From Acidobacteriota bacterium (lineage in GTDB: Bacteria; Acidobacteriota; Vicinamibacteria; Marinacidobacterales; Marinacidobacteraceae): a stretch of 41,452 nucleotides of DNA. Below are positions 8,009-17,821 of this stretch, piece by piece. Under the pieces are notes generated by a model, which was given only the letters and a program-made list of their open reading frames with translations, searched no databases and was not told the DNA's origin. The position numbers were made by a program, and so were the translations under genes. Location: assembly GCA_028877265.1 (NCBI GenBank), contig JAPPGX010000147.1:1-41452 (forward strand), in the 5' to 3' direction. How positions within the stretch are numbered: the first letter of the stretch is position 1; every line of letters starts with the position of its first letter.

Positions 8009-8203
8009 TTAGCCGATGATCCGCGCGATCATCTTCGCCTCGCCTTCGAATACCCAGGCCCCGCTGCGCAGGCGGCGGCGACGCTTCGCGGACTTCTTGG
8101 TAAGAATGTGGCTGTGGTAGGCGCAGCGGCGGCGTACCCGGCCGCTGGCGGTCTTGCGGAACCGCTTTGCGGCCCCGCGGTGGGTCTTCATCTTGAGTTT
8201 CAT
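8009..8203 (-). CDS. rpmI: 50S ribosomal protein L35
   Basis: A 64-residue basic protein beginning [20 protein letters not shown], the L35 signature, with a second basic half ([20 protein letters not shown]). It lies between infC (28 bp gap) and rplT (50 bp gap) on the same strand, as in most bacteria. It is a structural protein of the large subunit. Confidence 0.97.
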   Translation of the reverse strand: MKLKMKTHRGAAKRFRKTASGRVRRRCAYHSHILTKKSAKRRRRLRSGAWVFEGEAKMIARIIG

Positions 8204-8231
8204 GATGGGCTTCCTGACAGCGTGGTGTGGT

Positions 8232-8846
8232 TCAGCCGGTTTCGTCGCGCTGGGCGCGACGGACGCGGGGCGCGTGCGCGTTGTCCTCCGGCCCCGCCTT
8301 TCCGGCGCGTTCGGTCCTGAGCGCTTCGAGCAGACGCCGGCTGGGAGCGAGGATCATGCTCATTTGGTTGCCGACCACGCTCGACCGGGATTCGACCGTA
8401 GCGATCTCGGCGAGCTGCTCCGTGACCTCGTCAAGGATGCGGTCCCCCAGTTCCCGGCGGCTCCGCTCCCGCGCCCGCTTGAACCAGATCGTGGCCTTGA
8501 CCTTGTGACCTTCATGGAGGAAACGCTCAATCTGCTTCATCTTCGTGGCGCGGTCGTGCTGTCCGATGATGATGCGGAACTTGACCTCCTTGACCTGGTT
8601 CTGTTTCTGGTGTCTTTTGGAATCCTGGGATTTCTTGCTCTGCTGATACACGAACCGGCCGTAGTTCATGATCTTGCAGACCGGAGGGATCCGGTTCGGC
8701 ACGATCTCGACGAGATCGAGTCCCCGGTCGGCGGCCAGCCGCCGGGCATCCATCAGGGCGAAGTCGCCAAGTTTCTCGCCGTCCTCGCCGATGACCAGGA
8801 CGATGGGAGCTCGTATTCGGTCGTTTACCCTGAGAGAGCTATCGAT
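8232..8846 (-). CDS. infC: Translation initiation factor IF-3, predicted AUC start codon
   Basis: IF-3 binds the 30S subunit and checks start-codon choice. The C-terminal domain is clear ([20 protein letters not shown], then [14 protein letters not shown]). The first ATG in frame (8753) would delete most of the N-terminal domain. Reading upstream adds [20 protein letters not shown], the conserved IF-3 N-terminus, back to an ATC codon at 8844-8846. An in-frame TGA lies at 8850-8852, and no ATG, GTG or TTG occurs in that interval. GGAGGTGATCC directly precedes the ATC. The protein would be 204 residues. Rare AUU/AUC/AUA starts on infC are known and allow IF-3 to repress its own translation, so the same feedback is likely here. 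Confidence 0.95.
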   Translation of the reverse strand: MDSSLRVNDRIRAPIVLVIGEDGEKLGDFALMDARRLAADRGLDLVEIVPNRIPPVCKIMNYGRFVYQQSKKSQDSKRHQKQNQVKEVKFRIIIGQHDRATKMKQIERFLHEGHKVKATIWFKRARERSRRELGDRILDEVTEQLAEIATVESRSSVVGNQMSMILAPSRRLLEALRTERAGKAGPEDNAHAPRVRRAQRDETG

Positions 8847-8857
8847 GGATCACCTCC
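8847..8857 (-). promoter_or_regulatory. Near-ideal Shine-Dalgarno of infC
   Basis: GGAGGTGATCC on the minus strand complements the conserved 16S rRNA 3' end over 11 bases, with GGAGG six bases from the ATC start codon. An extended anti-Shine-Dalgarno match would compensate for the weak start codon. Confidence 0.75.
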
Positions 8858-8878
8858 GCACCGCGAGCGGGTCGGCGG

Positions 8879-8907
8879 ATTATCGCCACTTCGGGTCCGG
8901 TTCGCCA
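8879..8907 (-). promoter_or_regulatory. Candidate infC-rpmI-rplT promoter
   Basis: On the minus strand, GATAAT (8879-8884) is preceded 17 nt upstream by TGGCGA (8902-8907), a weak -35. Transcription would begin near 8872, giving a leader of about 25 nt that holds the Shine-Dalgarno. It lies in the 108-bp gap after thrS and could give infC transcription independent of thrS. Confidence 0.35.
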
Positions 8908-8954
8908 GCGACCGCCCACGCGCGCCGGGGTTTTGCCACAGGCTGCCAGGCCCT

Positions 8955-10856
8955 TCACGGGGTGAGCGACCGGGTTCGCGTGAGCTCGCCGAGACGTTCG
9001 CCGAGCGCGGCGGCCGTCATGGTTTCCTGGCCCCGCCGGCCCCGGGTGCGCACCGCAAGGGTGCCTTCTTCCACCTCGCGGTCCCCGAGCACCACCATGA
9101 ACGGAACCCGCCCCACTTCCGCCTCGCGAATCTTGTAGCCCATCTTTTCCCGGCGATCGTCGACCGAGATCCGGAAGCCCCGCTCCCGGAGGGCGGCAGC
9201 CACTTCCGCCGCGTGCGCCTGGTGCCGGTCGGCGATGGGGATCAACACGGCCTGCACCGGGGCGATCCAGACCGGGAGAGCCCCGCCCGTGTGCTCGAGG
9301 AGGAGGGCGAAGAAGCGCTCCACGGAGCCGAGGATCGCCCGGTGAATCACGACCGGGCGCTCCCGCCCGCCATCTTCCGTCGCGTAGTTCAGATCGAAGG
9401 CCGGCGCCTGCGAAAAGTCCAGCTGGATGGTCGCGCACTGGTGGCTGCGGCGGAGCGCGTCACGGACGTGGAAATCGATCTTCGGACCGTAGAACGCGCC
9501 GTCTCCGGGGTTCACCACCCAGTCGTCTCCGGATTCGGCGAGGGCCTCCGCGAGCGCGGCTTCCGCCTGTTCCCAGGTCTCGGGACTCCCCACCGACTTC
9601 TCGGGACGGGTCGAAAGTTCGATCTGGATGTCCTCGAAGCCGAACTCGCCGTAGACCTCCTTCACCAGGTCCACGAGGTCGCGGACCTCCACCTTGACCT
9701 GATCGAGGCGGCAGTAGACGTGCGCGTCGTCCTGGGTGAAGGCCCGTACCCGGGTCAGCCCGGAGAGAACGCCCGAGGGCTCGAACCGGTGGCAGTGGCC
9801 GAATTCCGAGAGCCGGAGCGGCAGGTCCCGGTACGAACGGATGTCGGATCGATAGACCAGCGCCGCTCCGGGGCAGTTCATGGGCTTGACGCCGAAGCGG
9901 TTCTCGTCCGACTCGATGAAGAACATGTTGTCCCGGTAGTGGTCGAGATGGCCGCTGCGGGCCCAGACGGACTCGTTCAGGATCAGGGGAGTACGGATTT
10001 CCTGGTAGGACCGGCGGTCCAGCTTTTCCCGCATGGAATCGAGCAGCCGATTCACCACCCCCATCCCCGCGGGCAGCCAGAACACCTGCCCCGGGGCCTC
10101 CGGAAGGATCAGGAAGAGCCGCTGCTCGCGGCCGATCCGCCGGTGGTCGCGCCGCTTCGCCTCCTCGAGACGGGAGAGATGGGCCGCCATCGCCTTCCGG
10201 TCGGTAAAGCTCGTCGCGTAGATCCGCTGCATGGGGATGCCCCGCGCGTCCCCCTTCCAGTAGGCGTTGGAACTCGAGAGCACCTTGAGCGCCCGAATCA
10301 CCCCGGTGTGCGGCACGTGGGGGCCCTCGCAGAAGTCGAAGAAGCTCCCCACCCGGTAGCAGGAAACCCGCTTGCCCCCTTTCTCGCGGACCAGCTCCAC
10401 CTTCAGGAGTTCGCCCTGATCTTCGAAGATCCGCAGGGCATCGTCCTTGTCGAGGATCTCGCGCTCGAAGGGCACCCGCGCTTTCACGAGCTCGCGCATC
10501 CGCGCCTCGATGCGCCCGAGATCCTCGGGAGTGAAGGGCTCCTCGACCTGGAAGTCGTAGAAGAAGCCGTCCTCGATCGGTGGGCCGATCCCGTAGCGGG
10601 CGTCCGGGAACAGGTCCTTGACGGCGGCGGCCAGCAGGTGGGCCGAACTGTGCCGAAACACGTGGAGCCCGTCAGAGTCCTTCGGGGTCAGGAACCGCAC
10701 CTCGGCATCCGCGTCGGGGCAGTGGGCGAGGTCCACCTCCCGCCCGTCGACGGTGGCGGCGACCGCCGCAGCCGGGGCCACCCCGGAAAGCGGCGCTCCC
10801 GCCGGGAGTTGCACCTCGCCCCCGTCAGGAAGGCGTAGTCGGATGGAAGCAGGCAC
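8955..10856 (-). CDS. thrS: Threonine--tRNA ligase
   Basis: A 633-residue class II synthetase, standard length. The domain order is complete: TGS domain (residues 1-60), second additional domain with HVFRHSSAHLLAAAV, catalytic core with MNCPGAALVYRSDIRSYRDL and TRVRAFTQDDAHVYC (motif 2), and motif 3 in HRAILGSVERFFALLLEH. The C-terminal anticodon-binding domain includes VPFMVVLGDREVE. The start is a GTG at 10854-10856 with no clear Shine-Dalgarno. It charges tRNA-Thr. It heads the thrS-infC-rpmI-rplT run and lies downstream of a tRNA-Val gene on the same strand. I found no T-box leader in the 120 bp between them. Confidence 0.97.
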   Translation of the reverse strand: MPASIRLRLPDGGEVQLPAGAPLSGVAPAAAVAATVDGREVDLAHCPDADAEVRFLTPKDSDGLHVFRHSSAHLLAAAVKDLFPDARYGIGPPIEDGFFYDFQVEEPFTPEDLGRIEARMRELVKARVPFEREILDKDDALRIFEDQGELLKVELVREKGGKRVSCYRVGSFFDFCEGPHVPHTGVIRALKVLSSSNAYWKGDARGIPMQRIYATSFTDRKAMAAHLSRLEEAKRRDHRRIGREQRLFLILPEAPGQVFWLPAGMGVVNRLLDSMREKLDRRSYQEIRTPLILNESVWARSGHLDHYRDNMFFIESDENRFGVKPMNCPGAALVYRSDIRSYRDLPLRLSEFGHCHRFEPSGVLSGLTRVRAFTQDDAHVYCRLDQVKVEVRDLVDLVKEVYGEFGFEDIQIELSTRPEKSVGSPETWEQAEAALAEALAESGDDWVVNPGDGAFYGPKIDFHVRDALRRSHQCATIQLDFSQAPAFDLNYATEDGGRERPVVIHRAILGSVERFFALLLEHTGGALPVWIAPVQAVLIPIADRHQAHAAEVAAALRERGFRISVDDRREKMGYKIREAEVGRVPFMVVLGDREVEEGTLAVRTRGRRGQETMTAAALGERLGELTRTRSLTP

Positions 10857-10976
10857 GCTGTCTTTTTATCCCGGCCGGGGGCGCCGCACAACACCCGGCG
10901 GGCGCCGCCCGGCAGTGGCGTGCGGCAGCCGGAGCGGGCTCGTACTCGAAACCGCGGGGTCCCGCGAACGGAGGAA

Positions 10977-11051
10977 TGGTAGGCGCGGGCGGATTTGAAC
11001 CGCCGACTTCTACCGCGTCAAGGTAGCGCTCTCCCCCTGAGCTACGCGCCT
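10977..11051 (-). tRNA. tRNA-Val (anticodon GAC)
   Basis: Reading the minus strand from 11051, the full cloverleaf folds. The acceptor stem AGGCGCG/CGCGCCT is perfect. The D arm is GCTC/GAGC. The anticodon stem CTACC/GGTAG holds the 7-nt loop TTGACGC with anticodon GAC. The variable loop has five bases, and the T arm is GGCGG-TTCAAAT-CCGCC. Discriminator A is followed by an encoded CCA (10977-10979). The length is 75 nt including CCA. GAC reads GUC and GUU valine codons. Confidence 0.95.
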
Positions 11052-11067
11052 GTCCGAGAGGGGCGCG

Positions 11068-11073
11068 ATTCTA
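11068..11073 (-). promoter_or_regulatory. Candidate -10 for tRNA-Val
   Basis: TAGAAT on the minus strand lies 16 nt before the 5' end of the mature tRNA, so transcription would start about 10 nt upstream of it. No convincing -35 is visible. The same hexamer precedes tatA in this window. Confidence 0.4.
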
Positions 11074-11196
11074 CACCGGAGCCCGGCCCTTCCGGACGCC
11101 GCCGGCAGGCGCGCTTCGCTTCGACTTTTCCACATTGCGCTCCGGAACGGGAAAGTTTCGGGCCGATCTGCGTCTAAGCACTTGGAGAGGTTTTCC

Positions 11197-14100
11197 ATGT
11201 TGCATCCAGAAGAGCCCCCGACCCCGAAGCCGGCGGCGGTGTCCCCCCGTGCCGCCGGAGGCCCCGTCCATCGCGACCCCAGGGACGCCCCGCAGACCCC
11301 GGCGTTCGGGGCTCCGCGCGCCGTCCCGAACCCGATTCCCGGGCTGCTGGCGCTGCTCTGCCGCCAGGGGCGCATCCCCGCCGCCGAGGCCGGCCGCGCC
11401 GCGGCTGTCGGGCGGCTGCCTCCGCCGCAGCACGAGGCCGCCCTGGTGGCCGAGGGGATCCTCCCGGAAGAGGACATCGCGCAGGCAGTCGCGCTGGACG
11501 CCGGACTCCCCTTCCGGGTGATCAACCCGCTGGAACTCAACCCGGAAGTGGTGACCGGCGCCCTGCCGGCGCCGTTCGCCCGCCGACACACCATCTGCGC
11601 CCTCGCCAGGGACACGGACACCCTGACGGTGGCGGTCGCCAATCCCTTCGACCGCGGGGCCATCGCGGACCTCGAGCGATACCTGGGGGTTCGGGTGAAG
11701 GTCGTGGTCGCGACCCGCTCGGACATCGAAGGGATCAACGGCAGCCTCTACAACCTGCGGACGTCCCTGCGCGCCGCGGAAACCGAGTTGACCCACGACC
11801 ACGGCGAGCGCGCCAACCCACCCGCGGGAGACCAGGAGTTCGTTTCGGAATCGGAGGCCGCAGGCGACCTCGAGCCCACGACCCGCCCGGTGGTTGCCGC
11901 TCTCGACAGCATCCTCCACCAGGCGTTCGAGCACCGCGCTTCGGACATCCACCTCGAACCCAAGCGGGACCACGCCGCCGTCCGCTTCCGGGTGGACGGC
12001 GTCCTGCGGACCATGCACACCTTTCCCCGCATCGTGTACCAGGCCGTCGTCAGCCGCCTCAAGATGCTCAGCGGGCTCGACATCGCCGAGAAACGCCGTC
12101 CCCAGGACGGTCGCATCAAGCGCATCGAATCGGGAAAGGAGATCGAGCTGCGGGTTTCGACCCTGCCCACCGTGTTCGGCGAAAAGGCGGTGCTGCGGGT
12201 GTTCGATCCCGCGGCCCTCGTCTCGTCGCTCGAACAGCTCCGGCTGGCCGGGGACGAGGAGCGGCGGCTCCGCCAGATGCTGAGCCGCCGGGAAGGACTG
12301 GTCCTGGTCACCGGCCCCACCGGCAGCGGCAAGACCACCACGCTCTACTCGGTGCTTCGTCACATCGCGACGCCCGAGGTGAACGTCGTGACGATCGAGG
12401 ATCCGGTGGAACTGGTCTTCCCGCCGCTCAGCCAGGTACAGGTCAATCCCCGCATCCGTTTCTCGTTCGCCGCGGCCATTCGCAGCGTGCTCCGCCAGGA
12501 TCCGGACATCCTCATGGTGGGAGAGATCCGGGATGCCGAAACGGCCGAAATGGCGGTGCAGGCGGCCCTCACCGGACACCTCGTCCTCTCCACGCTCCAC
12601 ACCAACGACGCCCCCGGCGCGATCACGCGGCTTGCCGATCTTGGAGTGCCGCGCTTCCTGATCGGCTCGACACTGGTGGGTGTCGTCGCCCAGCGGCTCG
12701 TCCGCACCATCTGTCGCGGCTGCAGTCGCGAGACCACGGTCTCGGCCGGCGAGGCCGAGACCCTGTCAGCCTCCGCGGCAGCCGGCCGACCGGTCCGCTG
12801 GGGCGCCGGCTGTGCGCGCTGCCGCGACACGGGCTACCAGGGGCGCCGGGCCGTCTTCGAGATCCTGCCCATCGACACCCGGGCAGCCGCCGAAGTCCTG
12901 GCGGGTTGCGCGACGGAGGACCTCGCCCGCTCCGCGCGCCGCCAGGGAGTTCTCAGCCTCCGCCAGGCGGCGGTGCGGCTTCTCCTGGAAGGCGAGACCA
13001 CGGTTGCCGAAGTGATTCGGGTCACGGGCGCCGGGCACGACCCCGGACTCGGCGGGGATCTGCCCGCGCCGCCTCTACCTTCCCGCCGGACCGTCGGCTC
13101 AGAGACCGAGCGCCCGGCTGATCACCAGGAGCAGCGCCGGGATTCCGTAGAACACCACGATCACGTAGCCGATCGCCAGACTCCGGTTCGCCACCGCGAT
13201 GTCCGCGAGTCGGCGCGCCGCCGCCAGCGGGATCTGCCGGATCCGGGAGACGGGGTAGACCATCAGGATCCCGACCAGGTTGAACAGGAGGTGGACGACC
13301 GCCAACTGGAATCCCCAGTGGGCGTTGGCGCCGGAAACCGCGAGGGCGGCAAGGAACGCCGTAACCGTCGTCCCCACGTTCGCCCCGAGGGTGACCGGAA
13401 AGGCGTCGTCGAGGAGCAGGAGCCCGGCTCCGGCAAGCGGGACCAGCATCGACGTGGTGATCGAGCTGGACTGGACGAGCACGGTGACCACGGCCCCCGC
13501 TCCCATGGCCAGGAGTGCGTGACGGCCGAGCACCCGGTGGAGGGCAGCCTCGCCCCGGCCCGCGGAAATGCTCTTCAGGGTGCGGACGAGCAGGCCGAGG
13601 GCGACCACCAGCAGCACCACCGATACGACGGCCAGGAGCGCGGCAGCCGCCTCGCCGGAGCCGGTCACGATGCCGGCGAACCACTGGATCGGCATGGGGA
13701 CCAGCTCGATGATGCCCTTGAGGGGACTCTCGTAGTCGATGCCGGTCCCGAGCAGACCACCGAACTGTCCGGCAATCGCGCCGGAGAGGCGCGCCAGGAA
13801 CCCGGTGGCGATTTCGAGCGGCAGGAGGATGGCCACCGCGATCAGGTTGAACATGTCGTGGCAGGTGGCCACCTCGAAGGCCCGCCGCAGTTCCTTCCCG
13901 TCCCGGAGGTGTCCGAGGGCGGCGATCGAGTTGGTGACCGTCGTCCCGATGTTGGCGCCCATCACCATGGGGATGGCGTGTTCGAACGGCAGCGGGGACT
14001 CCGGGGCGGCGACCAGTCCCACGATGAGCGAACTGGTGACCGAGGAGCTCTGGACCAGCGTCGTGGCCAGGATTCCGATGATGAGTCCCACGAAGGGGTT

Positions 14101-14367
14101 TGCCGAAGCCTGGAAGAAGCCGTCGAGGAGCCCGGAACCGAGACCCTTGAATCCCTCCCCCAAGCCGTCGATCGCCCCCAGGAAGAGGACGAACAGCAGA
14201 ATCAGTCCCGCGAAGCGCGGCAACTGGGCAAACCGGCTCCCGCCGGGTTCCCGTCCGGGTTCCATCATGCCGTCCCTCGACAGGTCCCCGGCGCGGGGTC
14301 AGGCAGCAGATCCCCGGGGCAACCGGCAGGCGCCGCGCCGGCATTTCGCTTCGTCATGGATGACTGA
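11197..14367 (+). CDS. GspE/PilB-type secretion or pilus ATPase with an open antisense C-terminal extension
   Basis: The hexameric ATPase that powers type II secretion or type IV pilus assembly. The start is ATG 11197 with GGAGAGG upstream; the frame is also open to TTG 11182. An N-terminal T2SSE_N-like domain covers about residues 45-185. The ATPase core follows, with Walker A GPTGSGKTTT at 373, the Asp box DILMVGEIRDAETAEMAVQAALTGH and the His-containing STLHTND. A four-Cys zinc motif has Cys506, 509, 539 and 542. Similarity ends near residue 612 (VAEVIRVT, about 13040), where this family normally stops. The frame continues for another 440 codons to TGA 14365-14367, antisense to the Na/Pi cotransporter gene, with a charged low-complexity sequence. 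The real stop may have been lost by mutation or by a sequencing indel. No other secretion or pilus gene is nearby. Confidence 0.85.
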   Translation: MLHPEEPPTPKPAAVSPRAAGGPVHRDPRDAPQTPAFGAPRAVPNPIPGLLALLCRQGRIPAAEAGRAAAVGRLPPPQHEAALVAEGILPEEDIAQAVALDAGLPFRVINPLELNPEVVTGALPAPFARRHTICALARDTDTLTVAVANPFDRGAIADLERYLGVRVKVVVATRSDIEGINGSLYNLRTSLRAAETELTHDHGERANPPAGDQEFVSESEAAGDLEPTTRPVVAALDSILHQAFEHRASDIHLEPKRDHAAVRFRVDGVLRTMHTFPRIVYQAVVSRLKMLSGLDIAEKRRPQDGRIKRIESGKEIELRVSTLPTVFGEKAVLRVFDPAALVSSLEQLRLAGDEERRLRQMLSRREGLVLVTGPTGSGKTTTLYSVLRHIATPEVNVVTIEDPVELVFPPLSQVQVNPRIRFSFAAAIRSVLRQDPDILMVGEIRDAETAEMAVQAALTGHLVLSTLHTNDAPGAITRLADLGVPRFLIGSTLVGVVAQRLVRTICRGCSRETTVSAGEAETLSASAAAGRPVRWGAGCARCRDTGYQGRRAVFEILPIDTRAAAEVLAGCATEDLARSARRQGVLSLRQAAVRLLLEGETTVAEVIRVTGAGHDPGLGGDLPAPPLPSRRTVGSETERPADHQEQRRDSVEHHDHVADRQTPVRHRDVRESARRRQRDLPDPGDGVDHQDPDQVEQEVDDRQLESPVGVGAGNREGGKERRNRRPHVRPEGDRKGVVEEQEPGSGKRDQHRRGDRAGLDEHGDHGPRSHGQECVTAEHPVEGSLAPARGNALQGADEQAEGDHQQHHRYDGQERGSRLAGAGHDAGEPLDRHGDQLDDALEGTLVVDAGPEQTTELSGNRAGEARQEPGGDFERQEDGHRDQVEHVVAGGHLEGPPQFLPVPEVSEGGDRVGDRRPDVGAHHHGDGVFERQRGLRGGDQSHDERTGDRGALDQRRGQDSDDESHEGVCRSLEEAVEEPGTETLESLPQAVDRPQEEDEQQNQSREARQLGKPAPAGFPSGFHHAVPRQVPGAGSGSRSPGQPAGAAPAFRFVMDD
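13099..14268 (-). CDS. Na+/phosphate cotransporter family protein (NptA/PNaS)
   Basis: A 389-residue inner-membrane protein with two inverted repeats of the PNaS family. The first repeat carries TTLVQSSSVTSSLIVG and GANIGTTVTNS; the second carries TVLVQSSSITTSMLVPL and GANVGTTVTAF. The paired QSSS motifs bind Na+ and phosphate. The C-terminal PhoU-like cytoplasmic domain found in many bacterial members is absent, as in the shorter NptA form. The start is the first of two adjacent ATGs at 14268, after GAGGG. The gene is convergent with, and fully contained in, the open frame of the GspE-type gene. Its strong family match shows that this strand is the coding one between 13099 and 14268. Confidence 0.9.
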   Translation of the reverse strand: MMEPGREPGGSRFAQLPRFAGLILLFVLFLGAIDGLGEGFKGLGSGLLDGFFQASANPFVGLIIGILATTLVQSSSVTSSLIVGLVAAPESPLPFEHAIPMVMGANIGTTVTNSIAALGHLRDGKELRRAFEVATCHDMFNLIAVAILLPLEIATGFLARLSGAIAGQFGGLLGTGIDYESPLKGIIELVPMPIQWFAGIVTGSGEAAAALLAVVSVVLLVVALGLLVRTLKSISAGRGEAALHRVLGRHALLAMGAGAVVTVLVQSSSITTSMLVPLAGAGLLLLDDAFPVTLGANVGTTVTAFLAALAVSGANAHWGFQLAVVHLLFNLVGILMVYPVSRIRQIPLAAARRLADIAVANRSLAIGYVIVVFYGIPALLLVISRALGL

Positions 14368-14466
14368 GCGCGGAGCAGCAGTGCGGCAGACACTGCCGGC
14401 GGAGGGTAGCGGCCCCGGTCCGTCCGGAATGTTACAAATCGGTAGGAAACTCGTCCCGCGGGAGTC

Positions 14467-16035
<1,569 letters not shown>

Positions 16036-16081
16036 GAACGGTGGCCTCCTTGGACAGAGCCCGCTAGTGCACTGGGAAACG

Positions 16082-16087
16082 AATATA
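16082..16087 (-). promoter_or_regulatory. Candidate -10 for the HtrA gene
   Basis: TATATT on the minus strand lies 46 nt before the ATG, leaving room for a leader with the AGGAGG site. It is the most A/T-rich spot in the 190-bp divergent gap. Overlapping bases on the plus strand read TATAAC and could serve the beta-barrel gene. No good -35 was found for either. Confidence 0.3.
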
Positions 16088-16226
16088 ACGCGGGCAGACC
16101 GATGGGGTTCCACCGCCGAGCGGTCGACGGGCCGCGGCGCTGGCGGCGAGCGAGCCGTGCCAGCCGTGGCACAGGCATTGCGGAAACGTGATCCAGCGCG
16201 ACCCAACACCTGGAAAGGAGCTCGCC

Positions 16227-16988
16227 ATGACCCGCACGCGGCACATCCTGACGACCCTGCTGGCAACGGCCTGCCTGGCCACCGCCACGGCGGCAGCGGA
16301 GTCCGGGCAACCCCCGCGCCGGGGGCCCTATCCGGATGCCTCGCAACGGAGCGTGCGCGAGGCCCGCTACGCCTTTTCGAGCTATGGCGGATTCCGCGTG
16401 CTGAACGTGACGAGCGATCTCTTCGCCGCGAACGAGTTCGACTTCGGGATCACCGATGACGACTTCCGGACCGGCAGCTTCGGCTTCGAGTTCGACTTCG
16501 CCGTCCTTCCCCGGGTGGACATCTCGATCGGCATCGACAACGGAAACGCCGAGACCTATGGGTCCTACCTCGACCTCGTGTACGACGACGGAGGAGAGAT
16601 CGAACACTCGGCGCGTCTGGCCGTGACCGACCTGAGCCTCGGCGTGCGGCTGCGGCTGCTCGGCGGCGCGGCGCGGGTGCGCCCCTACCTGGTCGGCGGC
16701 TTCACCGGGGCCTACTACCGGTACACCGAAATCGGCGATTTCGTGGACTTCGAGACCGCGGACATCTACTACGACGTGTTCGAGGAGACGTCGTTCCTGC
16801 CCGGTTTCTTCGCCGGCGCGGGCGCCGACGTGGCCGTCGTGCGGTTTCGTGAGGCCGGCAGCCTCGATCTCTTCGGCGAGTTCCGCTACGTCCGGTCCCA
16901 GGGCCAGCACACGGAGGGATTCGACGGCTTCGGCGACCTCAGGCTGGACCGGTCGGGCGGCCTCTTCGGCATACGGGTCCGGTGGTAG
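16227..16988 (+). CDS. Outer-membrane beta-barrel protein (paralogue 1)
   Basis: About 253 residues starting at ATG 16227 behind GGAAAGGAG. A Sec signal peptide covers residues 1-24 (MTRTRHILTTLLATACLATA then TAAA). The mature part has alternating hydrophobic and polar residues, many Gly, Tyr and Phe, and it ends FGIRVRW with a terminal aromatic residue, as expected for an outer-membrane barrel of 8 to 10 strands. I recognise no named family; OmpW-like or generic porin-family barrels are the closest in style. The next gene is a clear paralogue 71 bp downstream. The function is unknown; a lipid- or envelope-related role is speculation. Confidence 0.78.
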   Translation: MTRTRHILTTLLATACLATATAAAESGQPPRRGPYPDASQRSVREARYAFSSYGGFRVLNVTSDLFAANEFDFGITDDDFRTGSFGFEFDFAVLPRVDISIGIDNGNAETYGSYLDLVYDDGGEIEHSARLAVTDLSLGVRLRLLGGAARVRPYLVGGFTGAYYRYTEIGDFVDFETADIYYDVFEETSFLPGFFAGAGADVAVVRFREAGSLDLFGEFRYVRSQGQHTEGFDGFGDLRLDRSGGLFGIRVRW

Positions 16989-17059
16989 CGCTCCTTGACC
17001 CGGGGCAACCGGACCGCGCTGGCGTGGGCGCAATCGGCGCCGCCAGGAGGAACCTCACC

Positions 17060-17818
17060 ATGACCCGCTCCGGCCGAAGCCTGACCTGGCTCATTGCGGC
17101 CGCGTGTCTCGCGACCACCGCCGGGGCCGAAGAGGAGGCACAGCCCCCGCGCGGCAGCCGGGACCCCGACCGGTCGCGGTCCGCCGGCGCGCGGCCCCGC
17201 TACGGTTTCTCGGCGTTCGGCGGGTTCCGCGCGCTCCAGATCGACAGTCGGCTCTTTGACGCCAACGAGGCGGAGTTCGGCCTCACGGAGGACGATTTCC
17301 GATCCAGGCGTCTCGGTTTCGAACTGGACTACGCGCTGCTTCCCATGCTGGAGATCCTCGTCGGGTTCGATACCGGCCAGGCGGAGACCCGGGGAAGCTA
17401 CCTGGACCTGGTCTACGAGGACGGGTCCGAGATCGATCACTCGGCGTTGCTCAGCCTGACCGACTACACGCTCGGCGTCCGCATCCGCCCCTTTCAGCAA
17501 GGGCGAGTGAGTCCTTACGTCGTGTTCGGCCTGGCCCGGACGATTTACGAGTACTCGGAACAGGGCGAATTCGTGAACTTCGAGAACTTCGACATCTACT
17601 ACGACGAACTCGAAGACCGATCTTCCTTCACGGGATTCTTCGCCGGCGCGGGTCTCGACTTCGCGGTGGTCCGGATGCCCTTCGGGCGGCGGCTGGATGT
17701 CTTCGGCGAGTTCCGCTACTCCCGTGGCGAGGGCCGGCACCGCGACGGTTTCTCGGACTTCGGGGACCTCGGGGTGGCGCGCACCGGCGCGCTCTTCGGC
17801 CTTCGCGTCCGCTTCTGA
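17060..17818 (+). CDS. Outer-membrane beta-barrel protein (paralogue 2)
   Basis: About 252 residues from ATG 17060 behind AGGAGG, with a signal peptide (MTRSGRSLTWLIAAACLATT then AGA). It aligns along its whole length with the previous gene. Shared landmarks are the FGGFRALQIDS/YGGFRVLNVTS region, GSYLDLVY, FDIYYD/ADIYYD, GFFAGAG and FGEFRY, and a terminal FGLRVRF. Both loops and strands are conserved, so this is a tandem duplication that has diverged. The last residue is aromatic, as in BAM substrates. The stop lies only 3 bp from the stop of the convergent IMPase-family gene. Function is unknown. Confidence 0.78.
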   Translation: MTRSGRSLTWLIAAACLATTAGAEEEAQPPRGSRDPDRSRSAGARPRYGFSAFGGFRALQIDSRLFDANEAEFGLTEDDFRSRRLGFELDYALLPMLEILVGFDTGQAETRGSYLDLVYEDGSEIDHSALLSLTDYTLGVRIRPFQQGRVSPYVVFGLARTIYEYSEQGEFVNFENFDIYYDELEDRSSFTGFFAGAGLDFAVVRMPFGRRLDVFGEFRYSRGEGRHRDGFSDFGDLGVARTGALFGLRVRF

Positions 17819-17821
17819 CGG

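Noticed and set aside
8154..10838. An 894-codon open frame on the plus strand opposite thrS, infC and rpmI
   Set aside because: It mirrors conserved genes on the other strand, has a composition typical of antisense frames in GC-rich DNA, and no homology.
10857..10976. T-box leader for thrS
   Set aside because: No T-box consensus or specifier-loop structure visible in the 120 bp between the tRNA and thrS.
14420..14445. PhoB box ahead of the Na/Pi cotransporter (GTTACAAAT region)
   Set aside because: Only a partial half-site; no second direct repeat at 11-bp spacing.
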